Positions 50,651 to 60,930 of a DNA stretch of 64,000 bases are shown here, one piece after another. The translations under genes were made by a program, and so were the position numbers. A model generated the notes under the pieces. That model worked only from the letters and a program-made list of their open reading frames with translations, was not told the DNA's origin and searched no databases. Source of the DNA: Nitrospirota bacterium (GTDB lineage: Bacteria; JACPQY01); NCBI GenBank assembly GCA_016180645.1, contig JACPAV010000003.1, positions 62,001 through 126,000 of the forward strand. Direction: 5' to 3'. Every line of letters starts with the position of its first letter. The first letter of the stretch is position 1.

Positions 50651-53600
50651 CTACCTGCCGGCTGGAGTGTACCCCAAATTCGGTGAGAGCCAGCGCTCGA
50701 TCTCCTCGACCCGCATCCCCTTCCGCCGCGCGTAGTCTTCGATCTGGTCGCGCCCGACCTTGCCCACATTGAAATACCGCGACTCCGGGTGCGCAAAGTA
50801 GAATCCGCTCACCGACGCCGCCGGCATCATCGCAAAGCTCTCCGTGAGTTCGATGCCGGTGCTCCGGGTAGCGTCGAGGATTTCGAACAACGTCCGCTTC
50901 TCCGTGTGATCGGGACACGCCGGGTACCCCGGAGCCGGACGAATCCCGTGATACTCCTCACGGATGAGCGACTCGGCGGCAAGGTGTTCCTCCTTCGCGT
51001 AGCCCCATAATTCTTTTCGCACCCGCTCGTGCAGGAATTCGGCGAAGGCTTCTGCAAGCCGGTCTGCCAGCGCCTTGCCCATGATGCTCCGGTAGTCGTC
51101 GTGCTCCTTCTCAAATCGCCGGACCAGCTCATCCAGCCCGATCCCCGCCGTCACCGCAAAACAACCGAGGAAATCCTGAACGCCGGATGTCGCCGGCGCT
51201 ATGAAATCCGCGAGCGAGAATTGCGGCTGGCTCGCATCCTTCGCCGTCTGCTGCCGGAGGAAGCGGAACACCGCGCTCACAGATTTTCGGTCGCCCTCCC
51301 GGTACACTTCCACGTCGTCCCCCACGCTGTTCGCGTGGAAAATCCCGGCCACACCCTTCGCCCTGAGCCACCGACCGGATTCGATGCGATCCATAAGCGC
51401 CTGCGCGTCGGCAAACAGTTTCCGCGCCTCGGCGCCCGCAGCCGGGTCCTCCAGGATCGCCGGATAACGCCCCTGCATCTCCCAGGTCTGGAAGAACGGC
51501 GTCCAATCGATGTAGCGCCGCAGTTCCGAAATCGAAGGTTCGACGGCGCGGAGGCCCACGAAGGCGGGCTTGGGGATTCCATTCCGTCCCCAGGTGAGCG
51601 CAAGGCGTCTCGCCCGCGCCTCCCCCAACGTGAGCAGGGGCCGCGTCTCTTTCTCCCGATACAGACGCCGAACCTCCTCGTACTCACCATGAATCTTTGA
51701 AACGAACTTCTCGCGGTCCGAGCCAAGCAGACTCCCGACCACGGTCACGCTTCGGGACGCATCCAGCACATGGATCACGGGCGCCTCGTAAGCCGGTCCG
51801 ATCTTGACGGCTGTGTGAACGCGCGACGTCGTGGCTCCCCCGATAAGGAGCGGCAGCTTCCAACCGTCACGCTGCATCTCCTGCGCCACATGGACCATCT
51901 CATCCAATGAAGGCGTGATGAGCCCCGAGAGGCCGATCAGGTCCGCTTTCTCCGCGCGCGCCGCCTGAAGAATCTTCTCGCACGGCGCCATCACGCCGAG
52001 ATCCACCACCCGATAGTTGTTGCACCCCAGCACCACGCCCACGATGTTCTTCCCGATGTCGTGAACGTCGCCCTTGACCGTGGCCATGACGATCGTCCCC
52101 GCGTTTCGCGCCTCCGCTCCCTGCTCCGCCTTTTCCTTCTCCAGGAAAGGCGTCAGGTAGGCCACCGCCTTCTTCATCACCCGGGCGCTCTTGACCACTT
52201 GGGGCAGAAACATCTTGCCGGAGCCGAACAGATCGCCGACCACACTCATCCCCGCCATGAGAGGACCTTCGATCACCGCGAGCGGTCGACCATATTTTTT
52301 GAGGGCTTCTTCCGTGTCGCGCTCGATGTGCTCCACGATGCCCTTCACGAGCGCATGCGACAATCTTTCCTCAACCGAACCTGATCGCCACTCCGCCTCC
52401 CCTGCTTTGACCTTCCCTTTCTTCCTCAACGATTCGGCAAACGTCACCAGCCGCTCGGTCGCATCGGGACGCCGGTTGAAAAGGACGTCCTCCACAAGCT
52501 CCAGGAGCGGTTTGGGGATTTCCTCATACACCCCAAGCTGTCCCGCGCTGACGATCCCCATGTCCAGTCCAGCCCGAACGGCGTGGTAGAGAAAAGCGGT
52601 GTGCATCGCCTCCCGCACCGCGTGGTTTCCGCGGAAGGAAAACGAAAGGTTGCTGATGCCTCCGCTCACGCGGGCATGAGGGAGATTCGCCTTGATCCAG
52701 CGTGTCGCTTCGATGAACGCCATGGCGTATCCGTTGTGTTCCTCGATGCCCGTGGCAACGGTCAGGATATTCGGATCGAAAATGATGTCCTCCGCCGGAA
52801 ACCCGATCTCCTCCGTGAGGATGCGGTAGGCCCGGCGGCAGATTCCGATCTTTCGCTCCAGCGTGTCGGCTTGCCCCTTTTCGTCGAACGCCATGACCAC
52901 CACGGCCGCCCCGTACCGGCGCACGGTTTTCGCCCGGGCCTTGAACGCCTCCTCTCCCTCTTTGAGGCTGATCGAATTCACGACCCCTTTTCCCTGAAGG
53001 CACTGGAGACCGGCTTCGATGACCGACCACTTGGATGAATCGACCATGATGGGGACACGCGCGATGTCCGGCTCCGAGGCGACGAGGTTGAGGAAGCGCA
53101 CCATCGCGGCCTGCGAATCGAGCATCGCTTCATCCATGTTCACGTCGATGACCTGGGCGCCGCTGTCGACCTGGTCCCGCGCCACCGAGAGCGCCTCTTC
53201 GAAGCTTCCGGCAAGAATGAGCTTCGAGAACTTCGGCGATCCCGTGATGTTTGTTCTCTCCCCGATGTTCACGAAGTTCGAGTCCGACCGCATAACGAGC
53301 GGTTCAAATCCGCTTAGCCGAAGCGTCCGCGGGATGGATGGAATCGCGCGCGGTTTCTTTCCCTTGACCGCCTCCGCGATGGCACGGATGTGCGCCGGCG
53401 TGGTTCCACAGCAGCCGCCCACCATGTTGATCAGCCCGCTCTCGGCGAATTCGGCCAGGATGGACGCCATCTGCTCCGGCGTCTGATCGTACCCTCCCAG
53501 CTCGTTCGGAAGCCCGGCGTTCGGATACGCGGTCAAATACACGCCGGCCAATCGCGACAAATCCCCAAGGTGTGGCCTCATTTCTTTCGCCCCCAGCGCG

Positions 53601-54355
53601 CAGTTCAGGCCCACGGAGCAGAGTTCGCCATGCGAAATGGAGATCCAGAAGGCCTCGGCGGTCTGACCCGAAAGCGTGCGCCCACTTTTGTCGACGATGG
53701 TCCCGGACACCATCAGCGGCCGGCGCTCCCCTCTCTCGTCGAACACTTGGTGGGCCGCAAAAATCGCCGCCTTGCAGTTGAGGGTGTCGAACACCGTCTC
53801 AATCAAGAGAAGATCGACCCCCCCCTCCATCAAACCGCGAATCTGCATTGCATAGGCTTCCACGAGCCGGGCGAACGTCACGGCTCTGAACCCCGGATCG
53901 TTTACGTTCGGCGACATCGAGGCCGTCCGGTTGGTCGGGCCGATCGCCCCGGCCACGAACCGCGGCCGATTCGGATCGTCCTTGGTGAACGCGTCGGCCT
54001 CCGCCCTTGCGAGTTTCGCCGCCGCCACGTTCAGCTCGTGCGCAAGAGCCTCCATGCCGTAGTCCGCGAGCGAAACGGCATTCGAGTTGAACGTATTCGT
54101 TTCGAGGATGTCCGCCCCGGCTTCGAGGTAGAGCCGGTGAATCCCGCCGATGATGGACGGCTGCGTGAGCGATAGAAGATCGTTGTTTCCCTTCAGATCC
54201 CGGCCGTGATTGGCGAATCGCGCCCCCCGGTACTGCGCCTCCGTCAGCTTGTGCGTCTGGATCATCGTTCCCATCGCGCCGTCGATGATCATGATCCGCT
54301 TCGAAAGAATCCCCCGGAGAAGATTCTCCACCGTTTCCCCGTCCCGCCCGATCAC
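50651..54355 (-). CDS. metH: Cobalamin-dependent methionine synthase
   Basis: MetH transfers the methyl group of methyltetrahydrofolate to homocysteine via methylcobalamin. The 1,234-residue product has all four modules in order: homocysteine domain (about 1-325, zinc Cys in 'GLNCALG' and '[11 protein letters not shown]'), pterin-binding domain ('[14 protein letters not shown]', about 345-620), cobalamin cap and Rossmann domain ([10 protein letters not shown] with the cobalt-binding His, near residue 750), and the AdoMet reactivation domain (about 900-1234, '[15 protein letters not shown]'). It is the likely main consumer of cobalamin imported by the genes at 1-6.4 kb. Its GTG/ATG region overlaps thiI by 4 nt. 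Confidence 0.97.
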   Translation of the reverse strand: MIGRDGETVENLLRGILSKRIMIIDGAMGTMIQTHKLTEAQYRGARFANHGRDLKGNNDLLSLTQPSIIGGIHRLYLEAGADILETNTFNSNAVSLADYGMEALAHELNVAAAKLARAEADAFTKDDPNRPRFVAGAIGPTNRTASMSPNVNDPGFRAVTFARLVEAYAMQIRGLMEGGVDLLLIETVFDTLNCKAAIFAAHQVFDERGERRPLMVSGTIVDKSGRTLSGQTAEAFWISISHGELCSVGLNCALGAKEMRPHLGDLSRLAGVYLTAYPNAGLPNELGGYDQTPEQMASILAEFAESGLINMVGGCCGTTPAHIRAIAEAVKGKKPRAIPSIPRTLRLSGFEPLVMRSDSNFVNIGERTNITGSPKFSKLILAGSFEEALSVARDQVDSGAQVIDVNMDEAMLDSQAAMVRFLNLVASEPDIARVPIMVDSSKWSVIEAGLQCLQGKGVVNSISLKEGEEAFKARAKTVRRYGAAVVVMAFDEKGQADTLERKIGICRRAYRILTEEIGFPAEDIIFDPNILTVATGIEEHNGYAMAFIEATRWIKANLPHARVSGGISNLSFSFRGNHAVREAMHTAFLYHAVRAGLDMGIVSAGQLGVYEEIPKPLLELVEDVLFNRRPDATERLVTFAESLRKKGKVKAGEAEWRSGSVEERLSHALVKGIVEHIERDTEEALKKYGRPLAVIEGPLMAGMSVVGDLFGSGKMFLPQVVKSARVMKKAVAYLTPFLEKEKAEQGAEARNAGTIVMATVKGDVHDIGKNIVGVVLGCNNYRVVDLGVMAPCEKILQAARAEKADLIGLSGLITPSLDEMVHVAQEMQRDGWKLPLLIGGATTSRVHTAVKIGPAYEAPVIHVLDASRSVTVVGSLLGSDREKFVSKIHGEYEEVRRLYREKETRPLLTLGEARARRLALTWGRNGIPKPAFVGLRAVEPSISELRRYIDWTPFFQTWEMQGRYPAILEDPAAGAEARKLFADAQALMDRIESGRWLRAKGVAGIFHANSVGDDVEVYREGDRKSVSAVFRFLRQQTAKDASQPQFSLADFIAPATSGVQDFLGCFAVTAGIGLDELVRRFEKEHDDYRSIMGKALADRLAEAFAEFLHERVRKELWGYAKEEHLAAESLIREEYHGIRPAPGYPACPDHTEKRTLFEILDATRSTGIELTESFAMMPAASVSGFYFAHPESRYFNVGKVGRDQIEDYARRKGMRVEEIERWLSPNLGYTPAGR

Positions 54356-55569
54356 GCCGCCGACTCCGCCTGCTCCAGCACCCCGCCGGATCTCACGTCG
54401 ACGACCGTCCTCTCCGCAAACGCCCGCTCCACCGGGTCCGCGAACGGCAGGGCCGATTCCACCCTCTCCGCCTCAACCTGAACGGGCCGCGTTTCGGGGT
54501 GTTTGGCCACGAACAGCGCGCAGCAGTCTTCGTAGGGAAGGATGGACGTCTCGTATGTGCCAATCTTCCTCGCCCGCTCGATGATTTCCGATTTGTCGAA
54601 TCCGATGAGCGGTCGGAGGATGGGGACACTCACCGCCGATTGAATGACGCCGATCGAATCCAGTGTTTGACTCGCCACCTGCCCGAGACTCTCGCCCGTG
54701 ACAAGTGCTTTCCCGTGGATCTCACCGCAGACCTTCTCCGCAATCCGGACGAACATCCGGCGCATGAGGGTGATCCGCATTGCCGGCGGCGCAGAAGCCC
54801 AGATGAGTTGCTGGAGCGGTGTGAAATTGATGATGTGGAGCCTGCGGGGACCGCCCCATTCGGAGAGGATTCGGCAAAGATCCTTCACCTTCTCCACCGC
54901 CTGAGGATTCGTGAACCCCGGCGTGTCGAAATGGATCGCGTCGATTTCAAGACCCCGCTTGAGGCCGTACCAGATCGCCACCGGACTGTCGATCCCGCCC
55001 GAAATCAACGCCAGCGCTCGGCCACTGGTTCCGACCGGCAATCCACCGGCACCATTGGGGTCGTCCACGTAGACCACGGCGCCCTTGTACCTCACTTCCA
55101 CCTTCAGACAGATCGCCGGATCGTGGACATCAACACGAAGCCTCTCGAATGTCTTCAGCAAATGCTCCCCCAACAGTCGATTCATTTCCAGGGAACGCAT
55201 GGGAAAGGTCTTGTCCACCCGACGCGCCTCGATCTTGAACGTCACCCGATCTTCCGGCCGGCCCTTCAGAGCATCGTCGATGATCTGCTCGGACGCAGGA
55301 ACCATCTCCGCCCACGCTTTGCCCGTCCGATGCGATCCCACGGCGCTCATCAGGCCGAAGACTTTCCGCGCACGGTTGGCCGCGCCGCCGAGATGGTCAA
55401 CGCGGCCATCAAGGGGTGAGACGTAGAGGCGGCGATCACCCTTTTCGAAATCCCAATCCCCGAGCGGCCGGAGCGCTTCCTTCACGTTTCCCATCAGCCT
55501 TTTCTCGAAAAAGGGCCGGTTGTCACCCTTGAGCACAAGTTCGCCCATCTTCAGAAGCAGAATCTGCAT
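54352..55569 (-). CDS. thiI: tRNA 4-thiouridine synthetase ThiI
   Basis: ThiI adenylates and thiolates U8 of tRNAs and feeds sulfur to thiamin synthesis. The 405-residue product has an N-terminal ferredoxin-like plus THUMP region (about 1-170) and the PP-loop SGGIDSPVA (near residue 190), with '[11 protein letters not shown]' downstream. The C-terminal rhodanese domain with the persulfide Cys found in E. coli is absent, as in many bacteria, so a separate sulfur carrier is needed. It is translationally coupled to metH. Confidence 0.95.
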   Translation of the reverse strand: MQILLLKMGELVLKGDNRPFFEKRLMGNVKEALRPLGDWDFEKGDRRLYVSPLDGRVDHLGGAANRARKVFGLMSAVGSHRTGKAWAEMVPASEQIIDDALKGRPEDRVTFKIEARRVDKTFPMRSLEMNRLLGEHLLKTFERLRVDVHDPAICLKVEVRYKGAVVYVDDPNGAGGLPVGTSGRALALISGGIDSPVAIWYGLKRGLEIDAIHFDTPGFTNPQAVEKVKDLCRILSEWGGPRRLHIINFTPLQQLIWASAPPAMRITLMRRMFVRIAEKVCGEIHGKALVTGESLGQVASQTLDSIGVIQSAVSVPILRPLIGFDKSEIIERARKIGTYETSILPYEDCCALFVAKHPETRPVQVEAERVESALPFADPVERAFAERTVVDVRSGGVLEQAESAA

Positions 55570-55634
55570 GCTGTGATCCTCACCCGCCCGGCCCGAAATG
55601 GCAAGGCGGTGGCGCCCACCACGGTAATTGCGTC

Positions 55635-55654
55635 ATTCCCGCGAAAGCGGGAAT
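55635..55654. repeat. dRS3-like palindrome
   Basis: ATTCCCGC-GAAA-GCGGGAAT, an 8-bp perfect stem, is followed by 'ccaga', matching the widely dispersed repeat known in Neisseria as dRS3 and seen in many other genomes. It lies upstream of the thioesterase gene. Confidence 0.6.
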
Positions 55655-55741
55655 CCAGACCCCGATTGGCCCCCCCCCCGTCCAAACCCAAGCGACGGGA
55701 CATGCCAAACCCATCCCGCTGTGCTACCCTCCCCGGTCGCG

Positions 55742-56218
55742 ATGCTCCGATATCACTTCAGACTCCTCTGGGTTTACCTGGTCTATCGGTTCCGGCCGAA
55801 CCGGTCGGCGGTCACCCGGTACTCAGCGAAGGTTCGCTATCGGGACTGCGACATCAACGGCCACATGAACAACGCAGTCTACCTTTTCTACCTGGACGAG
55901 GCGCGCTTCGACCACTTCTTCCGCTCCGGACTTTTTCACCGGCTTCGCGAAGTGAAAGCGAGGCCCGTCGTGGGCCGCGTCGATATCTCCTACCGCCGCG
56001 AACTCCGCCCGCGGCAGCGTTTCACCATCGAGTCCTTCACCGAATCGATCGAAGGAAAACTGGTCTACGTGCGCCACAACTTCTACGTCGGCGCCACCCT
56101 CCACGCCTCCGCCAACGCCGGCCAACTCATCCTCCAGAACGGCAAAGTCATCGACCCCTCGTTCCTCACCGACATGATCCATCATCCCCAGTTGACACCC
56201 GCCGCCCTCTCTAAATAA
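55742..56218 (+). CDS. 4HBT-family thioesterase (THEM6-like)
   Basis: The ATG at 55742 gives a 158-residue hot-dog protein. An N-terminal hydrophobic stretch is followed by 'VRYRDCDINGHMNNAVYLFY', where Asp and the N-H-M-N-N block form the 4HBT active site, then 'RPVVGRVDISYRRELRPRQRF' and a C-terminal 'DMIHHP'. It probably hydrolyses acyl-CoA or acyl-carrier thioesters. Its C-terminal third recurs as a diverged fragment at 57957-58142. Confidence 0.88.
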   Translation: MLRYHFRLLWVYLVYRFRPNRSAVTRYSAKVRYRDCDINGHMNNAVYLFYLDEARFDHFFRSGLFHRLREVKARPVVGRVDISYRRELRPRQRFTIESFTESIEGKLVYVRHNFYVGATLHASANAGQLILQNGKVIDPSFLTDMIHHPQLTPAALSK

Positions 56219-56219
56219 C

Positions 56220-56266
56220 CGGTGACAGTATACTCTAATTGGTCGTAATAGAGTATACTGTCACCG
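56220..56266. repeat. 17-bp perfect inverted repeat after thioesterase gene
   Basis: CGGTGACAGTATACTCT (56220-56236) and its exact complement (56250-56266) enclose a 13-nt loop. It begins 1 nt after the stop codon. The stem is long for a terminator and has no T-tract; it may be a recombination or transposition footprint. Confidence 0.7.
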
Positions 56267-56342
56267 AATATACTTGGTCGAATGTCTTGCTCATAAGGGA
56301 TGAAGGGCATCAAAGATGACCACGGAGCCTCCGACGCTAAGT

Positions 56343-56600
56343 TCAGGCGGCTCTGACGAAAGTGAAAACCGGCTTGGGCTTGGCTCCCCCACGGACCCTC
56401 ACGACGGCGACTTTCCCCTGCTTGCGGCGTTCTCTCAGGATGCGTTGGTTGATTTCGTAGAGGAGCTTGTCGTCCTCCGGCAGGAAAACCAGGTCGGCAG
56501 CGGGTGGGATCTTGTCGAGCACTTCAGGATGGGCAAAGGCGAACAAGAGGAACTCGCGCAAGAGATCAAGATTTTTCCCAACGACTTCATCCTCTCTCAT
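56343..56600 (-). CDS. DUF5647-like small protein
   Basis: The ATG at 56600, preceded by GGGGGAG at good spacing, gives an 85-residue product with 'KNLDLLREFLLFAFAHPEVL' and 'IPPAADLVFLPEDDKLLYEINQRIL', the pattern of DUF5647. An upstream in-frame start at 56717 lacks such a site. The family often sits beside toxin-antitoxin genes. Function unknown. Confidence 0.65.
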   Translation of the reverse strand: MREDEVVGKNLDLLREFLLFAFAHPEVLDKIPPAADLVFLPEDDKLLYEINQRILRERRKQGKVAVVRVRGGAKPKPVFTFVRAA

Positions 56601-56768
56601 CGAGTCATCTCCCCCTCGTATCCGTTCCGGTGCCCTCGCCATGATGTCTTCATATCCTGTGTAACAGATAGGTATGCGATTGTGAAGTCTGTAGGGGTAC
56701 ATGCCATCGCTTGACACGCGCCGTCCTCTCTGCGTGAATCATTTTGTTTTGTGGTACTCTGACTCGGA

Positions 56769-57185
56769 ATGATTTTCGCGCAGGTCGTTACGAGAGTGAT
56801 CCGGGAGAAGCCTGTAGCGAAGGTTCTGACGAAGCTACACCGATCAACAGCCGCAGGCGGACTTCTCCAAGTGCCCTACCTCATCCCCTATGATTATTTC
56901 TTGGCCGACATGCCGGCGCTCCTGAGGGACCGTGACCAAGCACCCATCCTACAATTTCACCGCGTCTGGACGCTTGACCAACGTTGCCGATTGCAATACG
57001 CGAAGGACCCGTTTTTCTTTTCCGGGCAGCCGGATTTTTCGCAGATGCTGTGGAGCGAACCCCGTTCGTTCCCCATCACGTACACACGACCCGGAGAAGG
57101 CAGTTTTGAGGTGCAATACCCTCCCGCGATCGTGGATGCTTGCGAGTTCTGCCTCCCGGAATATAATCATTATCGAGATCAATAA
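56769..57185 (+). CDS. Unknown 138-residue protein
   Basis: Cytoplasmic, with no signal peptide and an aromatic-rich centre ('VPYLIPYDYFLADMPALL', 'QFHRVWTLDQRCRLQYAKD'). I do not recognise it. The stop is 2 nt before the start of the putative antitoxin gene, so it heads a three-gene unit with the PIN toxin. Confidence 0.5.
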   Translation: MIFAQVVTRVIREKPVAKVLTKLHRSTAAGGLLQVPYLIPYDYFLADMPALLRDRDQAPILQFHRVWTLDQRCRLQYAKDPFFFSGQPDFSQMLWSEPRSFPITYTRPGEGSFEVQYPPAIVDACEFCLPEYNHYRDQ

Positions 57186-57187
57186 CG

Positions 57188-57421
57188 ATGGCGGCTGTAC
57201 GCGAGGTCAACGAAGTCGAGCAATTCAAGTTCCGGTTCCCGAAGGAAAAGAAAGTCACCCGACGGCGGGCCGAGGAATTGCGCAAGCTCTACCTGGTGAA
57301 GGGACCGCAGCAACGCTTTCCGGGTCTCTCGCCGGTAGAGACCTTAAAGCGTTTGTCGGGTCTCTTTGAGTTGGGCGGCGATGCGGTACAGGACACGCTC
57401 AACTACGAAGAAAACCCGTAG
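57188..57421 (+). CDS. Putative antitoxin of PIN toxin
   Basis: The 77-residue basic product has an N-terminal helix with 'FRFPKEKKVTRRRAEELRKLY' and a C-terminal acidic tail ('LFELGGDAVQDTLNYEENP'), as expected for an antitoxin that wraps the toxin. No standard DNA-binding motif was recognised. It starts 2 nt after the previous gene and lies 11 nt before the PIN gene. Confidence 0.55.
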   Translation: MAAVREVNEVEQFKFRFPKEKKVTRRRAEELRKLYLVKGPQQRFPGLSPVETLKRLSGLFELGGDAVQDTLNYEENP

Positions 57422-57432
57422 CAAACCGTCTC

Positions 57433-57879
57433 ATGGCGGACGCTATTCTCGATACCAACATCCTGGTCGGGCTTCTCGTCAGGGACGACAGGCAACATCC
57501 CGAAGCCAGGCGGGTCATGAGCGCCTTGCCCCAAGATGCCACCCTCCTCTACTTGGACGTGGTGATGATGGAAGCGATAGGAGTTCTCCAGCGCAAGACG
57601 GAGAAGAAGCTTCAAGGTCGGCCCAAACAGGACCTGGCCGTGGCGATGGATCGGCAACTCAACGGCCTTGAAACGCAGGTTCCCACGGGTACGATTGTGC
57701 GTACGATGGCCGAGTGTGAACGGCGCTACGACGACATTGTTACCATGGTCAGGCATGAAGGCGTCCTCAATTTCGTGGACGCGTGGATCGCGATTTGGGC
57801 CCAGACGCACCAAGTGCTTTCAATCGTCAGCCTCGACCAGGATTTCGATCAGGTATCGTGGCTGACCCGGATTAAATAG
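57433..57879 (+). CDS. PIN-domain toxin (VapC-like)
   Basis: The 148-residue PIN protein has catalytic acidic residues in 'AILDTNILVGLL' (Asp near residue 7), Glu near 'VVMMEAIGVL', Asp in 'FVDAWIAIWA' and a late 'SLDQDFDQV'. It belongs to the VapC ribonuclease group. Confidence 0.85.
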   Translation: MADAILDTNILVGLLVRDDRQHPEARRVMSALPQDATLLYLDVVMMEAIGVLQRKTEKKLQGRPKQDLAVAMDRQLNGLETQVPTGTIVRTMAECERRYDDIVTMVRHEGVLNFVDAWIAIWAQTHQVLSIVSLDQDFDQVSWLTRIK

Positions 57880-57956
57880 GTCAGGCGACGCAATAACGGA
57901 TTTCTCAAGAGCGGGTGGGTGCGCCGCCCCCTGAGTGCGAATAAGGTGCACGGTCT

Positions 57957-58142
57957 ACGGTCGTCTCCCACGTTTCGGTCGGCGACACCCTCCACGCCTC
58001 CGCGAAAGCCGGCCAACTCATCCTTCGAAATGGAAAAGTCCTCGATCCCCTGTTCCTCAATGACATGATCCACCACCCCGATTCACTTGCCCGGGCCGAC
58101 TCGCTGAAGGGTCCTTCGTCCGGCACCAAGATCGTTCCGTAA
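57957..58142 (+). pseudogene. 3' fragment of a thioesterase related to the one at 55742
   Basis: 62 codons without a start, in which 'VGDTLHASAKAGQLILRNGK' and 'VLDPLFLNDMIHHP' follow the C-terminus of the intact gene at about 80% amino-acid identity over 34 residues, then differ to a TAA. The TA unit at 56343-57879 is thus bracketed by an intact and a truncated copy of the same gene end. Confidence 0.8.
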
Positions 58143-58466
58143 GGATTTATCCCTCTCCTGCATTCGTTTCCTTGAGACCCAAGGGCATGAGAAACACTCC
58201 CTCGCGCAGTCCTTGGCTCGATCCGCCGAGGGCTTGCATTGGAAACCGGGTTCTGGTAATCTGGACACTTCGATTCAGTTGAGTATGGAAATCAGTCATT
58301 CAGTGGAAACCCTATAAGGGTCTTTGAGTTCCCACCAGGAGAGCGACTCATCTCACTCCCTTCGTGTTTCGGGATCCGCAAAGCCAACCTGCAGGGATAT
58401 TTCTATGCCGGCCCTACCCTATCGAGAGCCGGCGCAACAAGCCTTTAACTTAAGGAGGTAGAAAAG
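58143..58466 (+). promoter_or_regulatory. Long leader region of the RRM gene
   Basis: About 320 nt without a gene. A small hairpin (ACCCT-ata-AGGGT, 58309-58321) is followed by less G+C-rich sequence, and AAGGAGG stands at 58452-58458 before the RRM start. Long leaders are common for cold-induced RNA-binding proteins; no specific riboswitch is recognised. Confidence 0.35.
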
Positions 58467-58826
58467 ATGGGAAACAAGCTGTACATCGGAAACCTGCCCT
58501 ATGACGTGAGTGAGGATGAATTGAACAGCCTCTTCAGCCAGGCCGGCAGTGTTTCCTCCGTGAAGATCATCAGTGATCGATTCACAGGCAAGTCCAGGGG
58601 CTTCGGATTCGTGGAAATGGGTAACGACGAAGAAGCGTCCAAGGCCGTCACCCAGTTCAACGGCTATACGCTGAAGCAGCGCGAGCTGAAGGTCAGCGAA
58701 GCCCGGCCCGAAACCCGTGACCGCGATGGTCGCGGCGGCGGCGGAGGTGGCGGCGGCCGAGGCGGTTTTGGCGGCGGCCGAGGCGGCTACGGCGGCGGGG
58801 GCGGAGACAGGGGAAACCGCAGATAA
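58467..58826 (+). CDS. Glycine-rich RRM RNA-binding protein
   Basis: The 119-residue protein has one RRM: RNP2 LYIGNL (residues 5-10) and RNP1 RGFGFVEM (residues 44-51), followed from about residue 80 by an Arg/Gly tail (RGGGGGGGG...). It is similar to cyanobacterial and deltaproteobacterial cold-inducible Rbp proteins, which bind RNA as chaperones. Ribosome-binding site AAGGAGG eight bases ahead. Confidence 0.95.
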   Translation: MGNKLYIGNLPYDVSEDELNSLFSQAGSVSSVKIISDRFTGKSRGFGFVEMGNDEEASKAVTQFNGYTLKQRELKVSEARPETRDRDGRGGGGGGGGRGGFGGGRGGYGGGGGDRGNRR

Positions 58827-58878
58827 CTCCCCCTGCCGGTCACGATCCGTTCGGGATCGGCATTTCAAGAGCGATTTC

Positions 58879-60930
58879 TTAGCGTCTCGGGCCGCCGAAG
58901 CGGCGGCCCGAGACGAACCATTCCCAGTACGAACGCATCTGCGCGGCGTCCGTCAATGCCGCAAACTCCTTCCAGCGTGCAACCATTTCTTTCCGGACGT
59001 GCCCGTACCCTCGGACCATGCCGCCTCCGTCGATCGCAAGCCGCGCTGCTTCCGGGGAGATCGCCGTGCACCGCTTCACGTGCCGGATGAAGTCGTCTGT
59101 GAGGCCCGTCTCCATCTCGAATCTGAAGGAGTACGGGCGCAGGGGCTTCAACCAGGTCATGGCTTTGAGGAGCATGAATCCGAGAAGCCGGCTGGTGTGC
59201 AAGCCCGTTTGGATCGACCATCCCTTGTGACCGATCATTCGATGGACCCAGCCACCGAGCCATCTCGGCAACAGCCCGTAGAATTCGTCGATCTCCGGCT
59301 TGAAGAAATCCTTGATGTCGTAGACGGAACCATCCGGAAGGCCGAAATATTCCTCGATCCGATCCAGCCGGCGGCGATCGGTCTTTAATTCCGCCACGCG
59401 GATCACGTCCTCGTAACACATCCGAGTGGCCAGCACCCGGCAGAATTCCGTGGCCACCTCTTCGGCCATCGGCGACCCTTTCTCCCGCGCTTCGCCCAGC
59501 ACCTCACGTACGCGACCGAGGTAGAGCCGCACATAGTTCAACGATTGGTACTCTGCCAACTGCCGAGCCGCTTCCAGGAGAATGGGGCGCACCCCAGCTC
59601 CCGCCAGGGATTCAACCTCCGCCATGGCCGCCGTCCAGCGGGCATCCGGAGGTTCAGGCAAAGACGTCCGATTCGGCGCACCCGTGGCCCGCCTCACATC
59701 ACTCCCACTGGGAATCATTCCGCCACCTACATGAAAATCCCGGAGGTTCCGGTCCACCTCGACTCCCACCCTCCGGATGGCCTCCTCGCAGGAAGAGCGG
59801 GATAGCGGCAGATACCCCGCTGCCGCCAAGGCACCCAACAAATGGGCGTTGGTCAGGCGACCCCCGAGTGCCCCAGCGTAAGCATCCAGCAATAATGCCC
59901 CGTGCGAATTCTCCTGTATGAATCCCTCGAATCGTTCAAGCGTGTAGGCATCCGATTCGAGGGAGAGCTTCTCGAACGTCGTGTAGTACCGGAAGTTGCT
60001 CGAAAGCAGATACGTCTCCGGTCCGCCGTACCCTTCTTCGAGCGCCCTGAGCAGTTCGAGAAATTCGTGGGCCACGATGAGGTGGACCCTTCCCTTTTCG
60101 GGAAATGGATTGAACCGGGCGTCCGGCCGGTCGGAGATCTCCATGTAGGACAGAGTACGCCCGGCGCGTTGCGACAGGCCCGGCAACGCCATGACATTTG
60201 GAAACAGCCCTTCGCCCAATGCAGCCATCGAAAGCCACTCGAGAAGCACCCCCGATCCAAGACCGCCAATGGAAGGAACGTAGATCCCCAAAGGAAATCG
60301 GAACGACACCGAGGGCGGGAGGCTGAATTCATTCCGGTACTGGGAGGCGGCGGTCCCCGCTCCCTCCGTCGCACCGTTCCCGGCCAACGCGCGAATGAGA
60401 TGCCGTCGAAACCAAGACCGTTTGTGCTCCACCCATCCGGGGTTTTCGACCCGATCCACCTGGAAAAAGGAAGGACAAAGCCGCGCTACGTGCGCCACCT
60501 CCCCACACAGCCCGCACCCCACGCACGTCTGATCGATCCACGCGATCTTGTCCGCCCGCAGGGGATTGGGATTGTTTCGAACGGTGAGAGACGGACAGCC
60601 GTTCAAAGAGATACAGGAATGGTCGCCTGTACAGACGTCTTCATCTACACCCAACCGCCGCTCCACCCAGCGGCCACCGCCACGTACCGTATCCCCTCTC
60701 AACTTCTTGAGTTCGCGGCCCGCCTCCAAAGCGCAGGCCGCGTCGGAGATGATGACCTTCAACTCCTTGCGGCGACTTTCGAATGCCTCCTCGAAAACGT
60801 CCACGGACTTCTCCACATCATAGGGATCGATCGTTCGGATCCACTTCACTCCCATCCCCTTCAGCGTTTTTCGAATGGACAGCGGGGGCTCGCGGCGCAG
60901 CGGGCGGAGACGATGGAAGGGATTCTTCAA
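58879..60930 (-). CDS. 2-oxoacid:ferredoxin oxidoreductase, C-terminal half (TPP end, ferredoxin, IorB-like and DUF6537 domains)
   Basis: The 683-residue chain starts with the tail of the TPP domain ('IRKTLKGMGVKWIRTIDPYDV', residues 20-38). It continues with a two-cluster ferredoxin region with Cys in 'CTGDHSCISLNGCP' and 'CVGCGLCGEVAHVARLCP' (about 110-180), an IorB-type gamma domain ('GIYVPSIGGLGSGVLLEWLS', about 225-430) and a DUF6537-like end ('RGYGHVRKEMVARW'). The TTG start overlaps the stop of the other half (TTGA). Together the two chains resemble the fused indolepyruvate ferredoxin oxidoreductase of many Proteobacteria. Confidence 0.85.
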   Translation of the reverse strand: MKNPFHRLRPLRREPPLSIRKTLKGMGVKWIRTIDPYDVEKSVDVFEEAFESRRKELKVIISDAACALEAGRELKKLRGDTVRGGGRWVERRLGVDEDVCTGDHSCISLNGCPSLTVRNNPNPLRADKIAWIDQTCVGCGLCGEVAHVARLCPSFFQVDRVENPGWVEHKRSWFRRHLIRALAGNGATEGAGTAASQYRNEFSLPPSVSFRFPLGIYVPSIGGLGSGVLLEWLSMAALGEGLFPNVMALPGLSQRAGRTLSYMEISDRPDARFNPFPEKGRVHLIVAHEFLELLRALEEGYGGPETYLLSSNFRYYTTFEKLSLESDAYTLERFEGFIQENSHGALLLDAYAGALGGRLTNAHLLGALAAAGYLPLSRSSCEEAIRRVGVEVDRNLRDFHVGGGMIPSGSDVRRATGAPNRTSLPEPPDARWTAAMAEVESLAGAGVRPILLEAARQLAEYQSLNYVRLYLGRVREVLGEAREKGSPMAEEVATEFCRVLATRMCYEDVIRVAELKTDRRRLDRIEEYFGLPDGSVYDIKDFFKPEIDEFYGLLPRWLGGWVHRMIGHKGWSIQTGLHTSRLLGFMLLKAMTWLKPLRPYSFRFEMETGLTDDFIRHVKRCTAISPEAARLAIDGGGMVRGYGHVRKEMVARWKEFAALTDAAQMRSYWEWFVSGRRFGGPRR
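58883..58915. terminator. Long G+C hairpin at the 3' end of the ferredoxin oxidoreductase gene
   Basis: CGTCTCGGGCCGCCG and its exact complement (15 bp) are joined by AAG. It is within the last codons of the minus-strand gene and 57 nt past the RRM stop. It may serve as a bidirectional terminator; the T-run is missing on both sides. Confidence 0.5.
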
